DNA from: DASXRU01 sp036506395
GTDB taxonomy: Bacteria > Acidobacteriota > Blastocatellia > Pyrinomonadales > Pyrinomonadaceae
Reading direction: 5' to 3'
Assembly (NCBI GenBank): GCA_036506395.1
Contig: DASXRU010000268.1
Location: 1-22,242, forward strand
Length of the DNA: 22,242 nucleotides
How positions within the stretch are numbered: position 1 is the first letter of the stretch; the number at the start of each line of letters is the position of its first letter. The notes below the pieces were generated by a model, which worked only from the letters and a program-made list of their open reading frames with translations, made no database searches and had not been told where the DNA came from. The position numbers were made by a program, and so were the translations under genes. Shown in pieces: positions 14,766 through 22,242 of the stretch.

Positions 14766-14786
14766 GTTGACAAGAACAGACTCAGG
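14766..14786 (+). promoter_or_regulatory. Degenerate HAIR-like HspR operator
   Basis: GTTGACA, seven bases, then ACTCAGG. This matches the HspR operator CTTGAGT-N7-ACTCAAG at 10 of 14 positions, with a strong right half (six of seven). It overlaps the -35 of the predicted dnaK promoter, where a repressor would be expected to bind. The left half matches only four of seven, and part of that match comes from the -35 itself, so the call is tentative. Confidence 0.35.
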
Positions 14787-14795
14787 TATTATATT
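14767..14795 (+). promoter_or_regulatory. Promoter of dnaK
   Basis: A perfect TTGACA at 14767-14772 is followed by a 17-base spacer and TATATT at 14790-14795. The predicted start near 14802 gives a leader of about 120 bases before dnaK. No CIRCE element was found; the HspR gene in the same cluster is the likelier regulator. Confidence 0.62.
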
Positions 14796-14921
14796 GGCGT
14801 AGCGTTCAACTTCGTCTATGTGTAGGAGGGGCTTTTTCAAGAAGTCCGACGAATGGGCGCAATATGTGTGGCCAGTAGGCTGACGACTGCGACCCACAAA
14901 AATTTTGGGAGAGCATAAACA

Positions 14922-16850
14922 ATGAGCAAGATCATAGGAATCGACCTTGGCACGACTAACTCAGTCGTAGCCGTTATGGAGGGCGGAGAGCCCACCGTTA
15001 TTACTAACTCGGAAGGCGGGCGAACAACCCCATCGGTCGTCGCATTCACGAAGGACGGCAACCGGCTGGTAGGCCAGGTAGCCAAGCGCCAGGCCGTGAC
15101 CAATCCCGAGAACACGATTTATTCGATAAAGCGATTTATGGGACGCCGTTACAACGAGGTGTCCGAGGAAATCAAACAGGTACCCTATAAAGTTCAGGGC
15201 ACGGGCCCTGGCGGGGACGTCCGAGTTCTGGCTGGTGGGAAGGAATACAGTCCGCCGGAAATCTCGGCCATGATTCTGCAGAAGATGAAGCAGTCGGCCG
15301 AAGATTACCTCGGCCAGAAGGTCGAAAAGGCAGTTATCACAGTCCCAGCCTATTTCAATGACTCGCAACGCCAGGCCACCAAGGACGCAGGCAAGATTGC
15401 CGGTCTGGAAGTCATGCGTATTGTGAACGAGCCAACCGCTGCGGCACTGGCGTATGGCCTGGATAAGAAGAAAGATGAAACGATTGCGGTCTTCGACTTT
15501 GGCGGCGGCACGTTCGACATTTCCATCCTGGAAGTCGGCGAAGGCGTGGTCGAAGTTAAGTCCACCAATGGCGACACCCACCTCGGTGGTGATGACATTG
15601 ATGAACGGCTGATGGAATGGATCACCGAAGAGTTCAAGCGCGATCAGGGAATTGACCTCTCGAACGACAAGATGGCCCTGCAACGTCTGAAAGAAGCAGC
15701 GGAAAAGGCAAAGATTGAGTTATCCACGGCAATGGAGACTGAGATCAACCTGCCCTTCATCACTGCTGACCAATCGGGGCCGAAGCATCTGGTAATGAAA
15801 TTGACACGCGCCAAGTTCGAACAACTTGTTGAGGCAATCCTGAATCGCCTCAAAGGCCCGGTAGAGAAGGCGATAGCCGACGCGGGCATCCCCGCCAATA
15901 AAGTTGACGAGGTTGTTCTGGTAGGCGGCTCGACGCGCATTCCCAAAGTGCAGGAGATTGTCAAAGGCATCTTCGGCAAGGAACCAAACAAAAGCGTCAA
16001 TCCCGATGAGGTAGTCGCCGTTGGCGCGGCGGTGCAAGCGGGCGTTCTCTCCGGCGAGAAGACAGACATTCTGCTGCTCGACGTAACACCGCTCAGCCTG
16101 GGCATTGAAACGCTCGGTGGTGTGGCTACCAAACTGATAGAGCGCAACACAACCATTCCCACGCGGAAATCGGAGGTCTTCTCGACGGCTTCTGACAATC
16201 AAACGTCCGTTGAAGTACACGTGCTTCAGGGCGAGCGGCCCATGGCTGCCGACAATCGCACCCTGGGCAAGTTTCATCTGGTGGGCATTCCGCCGGCGCC
16301 GCGCGGTATGCCGCAGGTTGAAGTCACGTTCGACATCGACGCGAATGGCATCGTCAACGTCTCGGCAAAGGACATGGGTACCGGCCGCGAGCAGAAGATA
16401 ACCATCACCGCTTCATCGGGACTATCGAAGGACGAGATCGATCGCATGATGCGCGATGCTGAGTCACATTCGACGGAAGACGCGCAGAAACGCGAAGAGA
16501 TCGAAGCGCGTAACCGCCTCGACAGTCTCGTTTATCAGATGGAGAAGACGCTGAATGAGAACCGCGAAAAGGTTGGCGACGTCGCGGCCGAGGTCGAGAC
16601 GGCGATCGCCGATGCTAAGAAAGCGACGGAAGAAGGCGGCGTGCAGCGAATGAATGACGCCTTCAACACCCTGCAGACCGTCTCGCATAAGATGGCTGAG
16701 GCGCTTTACCAGACTGCGTCATCCTCGAGCACTACAGGTGAAGGCGATCAAGCTTCCGCGGCCGGTGCTGCAAACGGACCGGCGGCGCAAGGCGGTGGCG
16801 ACGATAATGTGATCGACGCTGAATACGTCGACGTAGACGAGAATAAGTAA
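14922..16850 (+). CDS. dnaK: Chaperone DnaK (Hsp70)
   Basis: The 642-residue cytoplasmic ATP-dependent chaperone is full length. It starts MSKIIGIDLGTTNSVVAVME, with the nucleotide-binding domain to about residue 380. Phosphate and adenosine motifs are visible in VFDFGGGTFDISILEVGEG and VVLVGGSTRIPKVQEIV. The linker region has DILLLDVTPLSLGIETLGG, followed by the substrate-binding domain and helical lid. The C-terminus has a Gly/Ala-rich stretch and DNVIDAEYVDVDENK, the typical EEVD-like bacterial tail. GGGAGAG at 14907-14913 is the ribosome binding site. It is the first gene of a dnaK-dnaJ-hspR cluster; grpE is not adjacent. Confidence 0.98.
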   Translation: MSKIIGIDLGTTNSVVAVMEGGEPTVITNSEGGRTTPSVVAFTKDGNRLVGQVAKRQAVTNPENTIYSIKRFMGRRYNEVSEEIKQVPYKVQGTGPGGDVRVLAGGKEYSPPEISAMILQKMKQSAEDYLGQKVEKAVITVPAYFNDSQRQATKDAGKIAGLEVMRIVNEPTAAALAYGLDKKKDETIAVFDFGGGTFDISILEVGEGVVEVKSTNGDTHLGGDDIDERLMEWITEEFKRDQGIDLSNDKMALQRLKEAAEKAKIELSTAMETEINLPFITADQSGPKHLVMKLTRAKFEQLVEAILNRLKGPVEKAIADAGIPANKVDEVVLVGGSTRIPKVQEIVKGIFGKEPNKSVNPDEVVAVGAAVQAGVLSGEKTDILLLDVTPLSLGIETLGGVATKLIERNTTIPTRKSEVFSTASDNQTSVEVHVLQGERPMAADNRTLGKFHLVGIPPAPRGMPQVEVTFDIDANGIVNVSAKDMGTGREQKITITASSGLSKDEIDRMMRDAESHSTEDAQKREEIEARNRLDSLVYQMEKTLNENREKVGDVAAEVETAIADAKKATEEGGVQRMNDAFNTLQTVSHKMAEALYQTASSSSTTGEGDQASAAGAANGPAAQGGGDDNVIDAEYVDVDENK

Positions 16851-16855
16851 GCCGG

Positions 16856-16942
16856 AAAGTGAGCAGTGAGCGGTAAGCAGTAAGCAGTTTCGTTTACTCC
16901 TTGCAAGTCACTGCTTACTGCTTACTGCTTACTGCTCACTTT
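16856..16942. repeat. Period-7 repeat array forming a 33-base hairpin between dnaK and dnaJ
   Basis: The left arm 16856-16888 contains heptads such as GAGCAGT, GAGCGGT and AAGCAGT. The right arm 16910-16942 contains ACTGCTT three times, then ACTGCTC. The arms are complementary at 31 of 33 positions, with a 21-base loop. It begins five bases after the dnaK stop and ends four bases before the dnaJ ATG, so it fills the gap and leaves no room for a ribosome binding site. Confidence 0.9.
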
Positions 16943-16946
16943 CACA

Positions 16947-18116
16947 ATGGCTGCCAAAGAAGATTACTACAAGATTCTTGGTGTCAAACGCGACGCGAAG
17001 CCGGAAGATCTCAAGAAGGCTTATCGGCGCCTGGCGCGCAAGTACCATCCTGACGTCAATCCCGGCGACAAATCCTCCGAAGAACGGTTCAAATTAACTA
17101 CCGAAGCTTTCGACGTCTTGTCCGATCCTAAAAAGCGCTCTGTTTACGATCGCTTCGGACAGTACTCGGACAATCTGGCGGAGGCGGCTGCTCGCGGTGC
17201 CGGGCCTGGCGCAGGTGCGGGAGCGGGCTTCGGCTCCGGCGGCTTCGACTTTCATAGTTTCGACTGGGGAGCGGCTAATCCCTCGACCGGCGGTTCGAGC
17301 TTCAAAGATATCTTTGCCGATCTCTTCAGCAGCGGCGCCAAAGCTGAACGCGAGCCACCGCGCCCGCAACCGCAGCGCGGCGCAGATATTGAGATGCCTT
17401 TGGCTCTGACTTTCGAAGAAGCAATTACCGGTCTGACCACGAACGTGACCGTCAATCGCTCCGAACAATGTTCGCGATGCCATGGCGCCGGCGACACCGG
17501 CGGAGCGCCAATGACCTGTCCTACGTGCAAAGGCTCCGGCCAGGTCCAACGTGCCGGCGGCAGGCTTCGCTTCACGCAGGAATGTCCTGATTGTGAAGGC
17601 ACGGGACGGCGCCGGCCTCCTTGTTCGCTCTGCAAAGGCAAAGGCGTTATCCCCAAAACAGAAACCGTCAAGATTCGTATTCCTGCCGGCGTGGACACTG
17701 GCTCGCGCGTGCGCATACCCGGCAAGGGACACGGCGGACGGCTGGGGGCGCCTCCAGGCGACCTGCACATCATTACAAACGTGGGCCGGCACAAATACTT
17801 TACCCGCAAAGGCGACAACATCTATGTCACTGTTCCCGTAACCGTGCCCGAGGCGGCGCTGGGCGCTAAGATCGAAGTGCCAACTGTAGAAGGTAAGGCG
17901 CAGTTGCGAATCCCGCCGGGCACGCAGTCGGGCCAGAAGTTTCGTTTGCGCCAACGTGGCGCGCCCTCGTTGCGAGACGCCGGCGCGCACGGGGATCAGT
18001 TTGTCGAAGTGCAAGTGGTTTTGCCCAAAGTGGTTTCGGAAGAGACCAAGGATTTGCTGCGCAAGTACGGGCAGTTGAATCCAGACAACCCGCGCGTGGC
18101 CATGGGACTCGAATAA
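16947..18116 (+). CDS. dnaJ: Co-chaperone DnaJ (type I Hsp40)
   Basis: The 389-residue protein stimulates the DnaK ATPase and presents unfolded clients. The J domain (about 5-70) has the HPD motif at 34-36. A Gly/Phe-rich linker (about 83-125) follows, including FGSGGFDFHSFDWG. Four zinc-finger repeats of the form CxxCxGxG follow, with cysteines at 175/178, 191/194, 213/216 and 226/229, binding two zinc ions. The C-terminal substrate domains contain IRIPAGVDTGSRVRIPGKG and LRIPPGTQSGQKFRLRQRG. All motifs are intact. No Shine-Dalgarno sequence precedes the ATG, which directly follows the inverted repeat, so translation may depend on dnaK or on RNA processing. Confidence 0.96.
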   Translation: MAAKEDYYKILGVKRDAKPEDLKKAYRRLARKYHPDVNPGDKSSEERFKLTTEAFDVLSDPKKRSVYDRFGQYSDNLAEAAARGAGPGAGAGAGFGSGGFDFHSFDWGAANPSTGGSSFKDIFADLFSSGAKAEREPPRPQPQRGADIEMPLALTFEEAITGLTTNVTVNRSEQCSRCHGAGDTGGAPMTCPTCKGSGQVQRAGGRLRFTQECPDCEGTGRRRPPCSLCKGKGVIPKTETVKIRIPAGVDTGSRVRIPGKGHGGRLGAPPGDLHIITNVGRHKYFTRKGDNIYVTVPVTVPEAALGAKIEVPTVEGKAQLRIPPGTQSGQKFRLRQRGAPSLRDAGAHGDQFVEVQVVLPKVVSEETKDLLRKYGQLNPDNPRVAMGLE

Positions 18117-18238
18117 TTGCCAATTGCCAATTTCCGATTGCCGATTTGAATCGATGATCAGGAACAGTGCTAATGGCAATTAATAAAAGGCGCGAATGGT
18201 AATAAGCGATCGGTAATTGGCAATAGGAAATCGGCAAT
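18116..18238. repeat. Period-7 repeat array with inverted arms between dnaJ and hspR
   Basis: The right arm (18209-18238) is CGGTAAT, TGGCAAT, AGGAAAT, CGGCAAT after two bases, a strict NGGNAAT heptad. The left arm (18116-18145) is the reverse complement at 24 of 30 positions. The left arm starts on the last base of the dnaJ stop, and the last right heptad provides the first two bases of the hspR ATG. The AGGAAAT unit also supplies the Shine-Dalgarno sequence for hspR. Confidence 0.88.
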
Positions 18239-18635
18239 GAAACGAAAAGCCCACACATACACGATCAGCGCTGTGGCGGACCAGTACGAGATTCATCCGC
18301 AGACGTTGCGCCTGTACGAGCGCGAAGGTTTACTCAAGCCATCGCGTTCCGACGGCAACACACGGCTTTACACTGATACGGACCTTCAACGGCTGGAAGT
18401 GATTCTTTCGTTGACGCGCGATCTTGGCGTGAACCTGGCCGGAGTAGAGATCATTCTCAACATGCGCGAAAAGATGAATGCGATGCAGAGCGAATTCGAG
18501 CGCTTCTTTCAATATCTGCAAGCGCACGCCGAAGAGTTTGCCCATTTCACTGAGGCGCCGCCACCCGAGGCCGGGGCGCTGGTCCCTATCACACGAACTG
18601 CTTCGCTTCGCCGCCGCAGTGCTTCGCGGGGATAG
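18237..18635 (+). CDS. hspR: HspR-type MerR-family heat-shock repressor
   Basis: The 132-residue protein has a MerR winged helix-turn-helix at about 8-75. YTISAVADQYEIHPQTLRLY and EREGLLKPSRSDGNTRLYTD carry the Arg/Tyr pattern of HspR, and LTRDLGVNLAGVEIILNMRE is the characteristic following segment. HspR represses dnaK operons by binding HAIR sites and is released when DnaK is drawn away by unfolded proteins. Its place after dnaK and dnaJ matches the actinobacterial pattern. AGGAAA at 18225-18230, six bases ahead of the ATG, comes from the repeat array. The C-terminal tail (RTASLRRRSASRG) is basic and short. Confidence 0.92.
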   Translation: MKRKAHTYTISAVADQYEIHPQTLRLYEREGLLKPSRSDGNTRLYTDTDLQRLEVILSLTRDLGVNLAGVEIILNMREKMNAMQSEFERFFQYLQAHAEEFAHFTEAPPPEAGALVPITRTASLRRRSASRG

Positions 18636-18673
18636 CTTCCTTACCCATACGCAAGCGTCAAGCAAAACGAAAG

Positions 18674-18736
18674 GGTTTAGAGTTCAACCTTCAGGTTGCC
18701 GCTTCGAAGGGCAAGCTAAAGCTTGAACTCTAAACC
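18674..18736. repeat. 63-base imperfect hairpin in the gap after hspR
   Basis: GGTTTAGAGTTCAA at 18674-18687 pairs exactly with TTGAACTCTAAACC at 18723-18736. The stem continues inward with a few mismatches (10 of 13 further positions) to a small loop containing CTTCGAAG. There is no T-tract. It could be a terminator-like or mobile hairpin after the dnaK cluster. Confidence 0.75.
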
Positions 18737-18767
18737 AGTACCCTCGCTGAGATCGACGCCAATCGGC

Positions 18768-18789
18768 TACCGCAACACCTCTTGCGGTA
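18768..18789. repeat. Small perfect hairpin
   Basis: TACCGCAA pairs with TTGCGGTA (eight of eight) across CACCTC. It lies in the 328-base gap 18636-18963 between hspR and the receptor gene. Apart from this and the larger hairpin, I see no gene or clear promoter in that gap. Confidence 0.5.
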
Positions 18790-18963
18790 AAGCCAAATCT
18801 CTTGCATCCGCCATTCTGAGACTCTTCCGGCTTAAGCGTGACGTATCCATATACGTGCAGTAGGCTACCCCCACAACACGGCACCCACCTCCGACCACCG
18901 AGGAAACCAGGCGGTTGCCAGGTTGAATTCTGATCTTCATTGCTGTCAGTTGGGATTCATAAA

Positions 18964-21900
18964 ATGAAACAGTCCGCCTCGGGACGTGTCATCCTCTCGA
19001 TCCTTCACATAGCTCTGCTTCTCATTACTTTTATCCTGGCGGCTGGGCCGGCTTCCGCGCAGGATCTCGATAATGTCACGATTACCGGACAAGTAGTGGA
19101 TCAGAATGGCGCCCTCATTCCAGGCGCAACAGTCGAAGTAATTCTGGCTAAGACCGACGCGGTCCGCAGGATTCAAACCGATGCCGAAGGACGTTACCGT
19201 ATCATCCAATTGGATCCCGGCATCTACAATTTGCGCGTTTCATTTGCGGGCTTCGCAGCGCTGGAGAAGAAGGAACTAACACTCGTTGCCGGAGAAAATC
19301 TCCAACTCAATTTAACGCTTGTGCCGCAAGGCGTAACGGTCGATCCGGTGGTGGTAACGGCAACTGACGCTCCGGTTGTCGATATCACCCGCACAGTTGT
19401 CGGCGGCACTGTCACCACGCAGGAAGTAGAAGCGCTGCCGGGGGCGACGCGCTCCGCGCTTGATTTGATCTTCACGCTCGGCGGCGTTACGGAAGAGCCG
19501 CTCTCAACGCGCGACCTGGCCGAAGACCGCAAGGCAAATCCGCGCGGCACCCCGGAAGAGGCAGGCAACTTCGCGCTCTCCGGCGGCCCGGCTTATTCGA
19601 ACAACGTCACAATAGACGGCCTGGACAACAACGACGATCGCGCGGCGCGCGAACGCTTTCAACCTTCGCTTGAAGCAATTGAAGAGGTCCAGGTAATCAC
19701 GAACCAGTTTTCCGCGGAATATGGCCGAGCCTCAGGGGGGCGCATTAATGTCAGGACCAGCGGTGGGTCAAATAAGTACCGCGGACGAGCTTTCTACTTC
19801 TTTCGTAACGACATCTTCAATGCGAACACCTGGAATAACAACGCGAAGGGCCTGCCGCGACTGCCGTTCGAAGAACACAATCCGGGCTTCACGCTCAGCG
19901 GCCCGGGCAGGCTGCCGCTTTACGACGGGCGGCGGCGCACGTTTTTCTTTACAGCTTACGAGTACGACACAATTCTCGACGCCGCCACGATAGATACGCT
20001 GGTGCCAGTAGAGCGAAATACACTGTTTCCGATTCCCCCACCGACGACACTTGTTGGGCGCAGGCTTGAAGACACCTCAACGGCAGTGCGCGCGGCGGAG
20101 ATTGCGCCGTTTATCGAAATCGTCAGCACGCCAGTCAGGAACCACACCTTCACTACCCGCATAGATCATCAATTCGGCGAACTACACAACGGTTCATTGC
20201 TTTACCAGTTGGGTCGACAAAATAACCTGCGACAGTTCGGCGGCGGCAATCGTCTGGCAGAAGCATTGCTGGGCAGGACACACAACACTGATGCGTTTGC
20301 TTACTCAGACAACCTGGTCTTCTCGCCGGCGCTGGTTAATCAAACGCGCGTTCAATTCTCGCGCCTGCTGCCGGCGGTGAAGGCGAGCGGTGGTGGGACC
20401 CCTGTTGTTCTGATTAGCTTGAACGATCCGTTGCCTGCCGGCGATCCGCAACAACGCTCCGGCACCCTCGTAGCCGGTTCGTCCACTTCGGGCGCAACCG
20501 ATCGCCGCGAATCTCGCATGCAGTTCCAGGACATCATCTCCTGGGTGCGCGGCGTTCACTCGCTCAAATTCGGTGGCGATGTCCAGTACGTCCGCTCGAC
20601 CTTCATAGATCTTTCGGATGTATCCGGCACCTTCAGCTTCGCCAGCGCCGGTGACTTCCTCGCCGGCGCGCCGAGCCGTTTCCGGCAGAACTTTCAGACG
20701 GAATCAACGCAGAAGAACACCTATATGGGCTTCTTCGCACAGGACGAGTGGCGTTTGCTGCCGAACTTGATGGTGAGTTACGGGTTGCGCTACGAGAACG
20801 AAACGATTGTGCACGACACTAACAACTTCGCGCCGCGCTTTGCTGCCGCCTACGATCCTTTCAAGTCGGGCAAGACCGTGGTGCGTGTCGGGGCCGGCAT
20901 CTTTTACAACCGCGCCCTGGTGCGCACGATTGACGATTTCACGCTCGGCAGGCAGCAGCTCTTCTTGGATACCAACACTCTGATCGATCCGGCGACCGGC
21001 CATTTGGGCAGCGCCGGCTATCGCAGAACATTCATCGCCAACAATCTTCGTTTCCCCGAAGTGCTCCGGGTTGATTCCCCGCTAGTCAAACAATTTGGCG
21101 TGCTGAACACAAACTTCTCGCGCCGACTCGATCCCGTTCTGCGCATTCCGGAAAGCTATCAGGCGAATGTGGGCCTTGAACGCGAACTGGGACGCAGCCT
21201 GATTTTTGAAGCCAACTACACCTGGAACCGCGGCCTGCATTTGTGGCGCGAGTTCAATGTGAATGCCCCCAGACTGCCTTCGGGTTCCGGCAGCTTCACT
21301 GAGTACCTGGCGACGCGTGATTTTCCGAACTTCATTAGCAGCTCCGCAGGAACACGTCCGCTTTACAACGTCTCAACTGCGGGCGAATTGGTCCGGTTTG
21401 TGTTGACGCCGCCTGATCCGGCGAATCCTAATGCGGTCGGCCGCGTAATTGAATTCGGTATTCCGATTTCGCTTATCAACCTTAACAGCTTCACTTCAAC
21501 CACCGCGGTCGAAGTGGCATTGGCGGCTTTGAACAAGTTGCGCCCCGACCCTACCCAGGCCGAAGTCGAACAGTTGATTTCGGCCGGCAACAGCTTCTAC
21601 CGAGGATTGACGCTCGAATTGCGCGACCGCTTTCGTCACAAGAAGAGTGGGCTGGCGTTCTCATTTCGCGCTGCATATACATTTTCGCATCTGATTGATG
21701 ACGGCATAGTCAATACTTCCGACGCCCTCATTCCTGGCGACTTTTTTCATGAGCGCGCTCGCAGCTTGCTCGATCGCCGTCATCGCTTTGTTTTCTCTGG
21801 ATCCTTCGCCGCCCCGCGATTTTTCGGCAAACTTCGCCTCTCGCCGATCCTCCGGCTTGCGTCGGGAGCCCCCTTCAACATTTCAATAGGCGGCGCGGAT

Positions 21901-22242
21901 CGCAACCTCGACGATGTCGGCAATGACCGGCCAAACTTCACTGGCGACACCCGCGTCCTTCACTGGCGCAGTCCGGGGCAGCCGATTGACCCGTCGATAT
22001 TGAATCTGTTTACGCTGCCGGCCATCGGGCAGTCAGGAAATCTGCCACGCAACGCCGGTACGGGGCCCGGCCTCTTTCTCTTCGATCTGAATGTCACGCG
22101 TGAATTTCGTCTCAACGAGCGTCTGCGCCTGCGTCCGGTAATTGAATTCGATAACGTGCTGAATAAAACCGTATTCAGCTTCGGCACAGAGTTCATAGAC
22201 TTCAACGCCTTCGCCCCCACCGCCACGCCGGAGCAACGTCAG
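18964..22242 (+). CDS. Oar-like TonB-dependent receptor with carboxypeptidase-regulatory domain, truncated by window edge
   Basis: The frame is open without a stop from ATG 18964 to the last base (1,093 codons). A signal peptide covers residues 1-33 (HIALLLITFILAAGPASA, cleavage before QDL). Residues about 37-118 form a CarboxypepD_reg-like domain (VTITGQVVDQNGALIPGATV, EGRYRIIQLDPGIYNLRVSF). A plug-like domain follows at about 125-250, including NNVTIDGLDNNDDRAARERF and FSAEYGRASGGRINVRTSGG. The rest is a long beta-barrel with FFAQDEWRLLPNLMVSYGLR and FNISIGGADRNLDDVGNDRP. These giant Oar-type outer-membrane proteins are typical of Acidobacteriota; their substrates are mostly unknown. GGGA lies eight bases before the ATG. 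Only the last few dozen residues are probably missing. Confidence 0.93.
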   Translation, partial: MKQSASGRVILSILHIALLLITFILAAGPASAQDLDNVTITGQVVDQNGALIPGATVEVILAKTDAVRRIQTDAEGRYRIIQLDPGIYNLRVSFAGFAALEKKELTLVAGENLQLNLTLVPQGVTVDPVVVTATDAPVVDITRTVVGGTVTTQEVEALPGATRSALDLIFTLGGVTEEPLSTRDLAEDRKANPRGTPEEAGNFALSGGPAYSNNVTIDGLDNNDDRAARERFQPSLEAIEEVQVITNQFSAEYGRASGGRINVRTSGGSNKYRGRAFYFFRNDIFNANTWNNNAKGLPRLPFEEHNPGFTLSGPGRLPLYDGRRRTFFFTAYEYDTILDAATIDTLVPVERNTLFPIPPPTTLVGRRLEDTSTAVRAAEIAPFIEIVSTPVRNHTFTTRIDHQFGELHNGSLLYQLGRQNNLRQFGGGNRLAEALLGRTHNTDAFAYSDNLVFSPALVNQTRVQFSRLLPAVKASGGGTPVVLISLNDPLPAGDPQQRSGTLVAGSSTSGATDRRESRMQFQDIISWVRGVHSLKFGGDVQYVRSTFIDLSDVSGTFSFASAGDFLAGAPSRFRQNFQTESTQKNTYMGFFAQDEWRLLPNLMVSYGLRYENETIVHDTNNFAPRFAAAYDPFKSGKTVVRVGAGIFYNRALVRTIDDFTLGRQQLFLDTNTLIDPATGHLGSAGYRRTFIANNLRFPEVLRVDSPLVKQFGVLNTNFSRRLDPVLRIPESYQANVGLERELGRSLIFEANYTWNRGLHLWREFNVNAPRLPSGSGSFTEYLATRDFPNFISSSAGTRPLYNVSTAGELVRFVLTPPDPANPNAVGRVIEFGIPISLINLNSFTSTTAVEVALAALNKLRPDPTQAEVEQLISAGNSFYRGLTLELRDRFRHKKSGLAFSFRAAYTFSHLIDDGIVNTSDALIPGDFFHERARSLLDRRHRFVFSGSFAAPRFFGKLRLSPILRLASGAPFNISIGGADRNLDDVGNDRPNFTGDTRVLHWRSPGQPIDPSILNLFTLPAIGQSGNLPRNAGTGPGLFLFDLNVTREFRLNERLRLRPVIEFDNVLNKTVFSFGTEFIDFNAFAPTATPEQRQ

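Noticed and set aside
14961..16277. Long open frames on the minus strand opposite dnaK (240, 184 and 185 residues)
   Set aside because: They lie fully within the well-conserved dnaK gene and result from its codon usage. None has a recognisable domain or ribosome binding site.
17094..18179. A 361-residue minus-strand frame opposite dnaJ
   Set aside because: It is antisense to an intact dnaJ, is low in recognisable motifs, and its start region runs into the repeat array.

Overview
The window looks like a chromosomal segment of a Gram-negative acidobacterial-type bacterium, most likely Acidobacteriota and perhaps class Blastocatellia. This is inferred from three things: a very large Oar-like TonB-dependent receptor with an N-terminal carboxypeptidase-regulatory domain, an HspR-linked dnaK-dnaJ cluster, and moderate GC with many repeat-filled intergenic gaps. 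No rRNA, tRNA, CRISPR array, phage gene or transposase is visible.

Layout. At 1-879 is the C-terminal catalytic part of an S9 (DPP IV-like) peptidase. At 919-2373 is an exported protein with a poly-glycine linker, a thioredoxin-like fold and TPR repeats, preceded by a near-consensus promoter that predicts a leaderless mRNA. Next come an MHS-type MFS symporter (2534-4051, TTG start), a YdeI/OmdA-like protein (4164-4718), a small ankyrin protein (4927-5346) and a Phd/YefM-like antitoxin with a YoeB toxin (5427-5868). Two paralogous MacB/FtsX-type permeases (6070-8726) have no ATPase in the window. A small same-strand cluster follows: a CYTH protein, a lipoprotein with a DUF3298-like domain, and a DUF2905 membrane protein (8747-10736). 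On the minus strand are a TetA-like MFS transporter and a DoxX protein (10803-12551). A 520-base palindrome-rich gap leads to a metallophosphoesterase and a PgsA-type phosphatidyltransferase (13116-14665), then dnaK, dnaJ and hspR (14922-18635). The window ends inside the Oar-like receptor (18964 onward, no stop reached).

Genes working together. DnaK and DnaJ form the chaperone core, and HspR, encoded last, is the expected repressor of that operon. A degenerate HAIR-like site overlaps the -35 of the predicted dnaK promoter. grpE is not in the cluster. The antitoxin/YoeB pair overlaps by 20 bases, as usual for type II toxin-antitoxin modules.

The most unusual feature is between the genes. Six gaps hold short arrays with a strict 7-base period (8 in one case), each built from a different word. 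Five of the six are folded as inverted repeats. In the dnaK-dnaJ and dnaJ-hspR gaps the element fills essentially the whole space from stop to start codon, and the hspR start codon lies partly in the last repeat unit. Other gaps hold different hairpin families: a 24-bp perfect inverted repeat between convergent genes that supplies a stop codon, a 32-base inverted repeat near 4.8 kb, a cluster of small palindromes at 12.7-12.96 kb, and a 63-base hairpin after hspR. The heptad arrays recall the short tandemly repeated repetitive (STRR) heptamers of cyanobacteria, but their role here is unknown.
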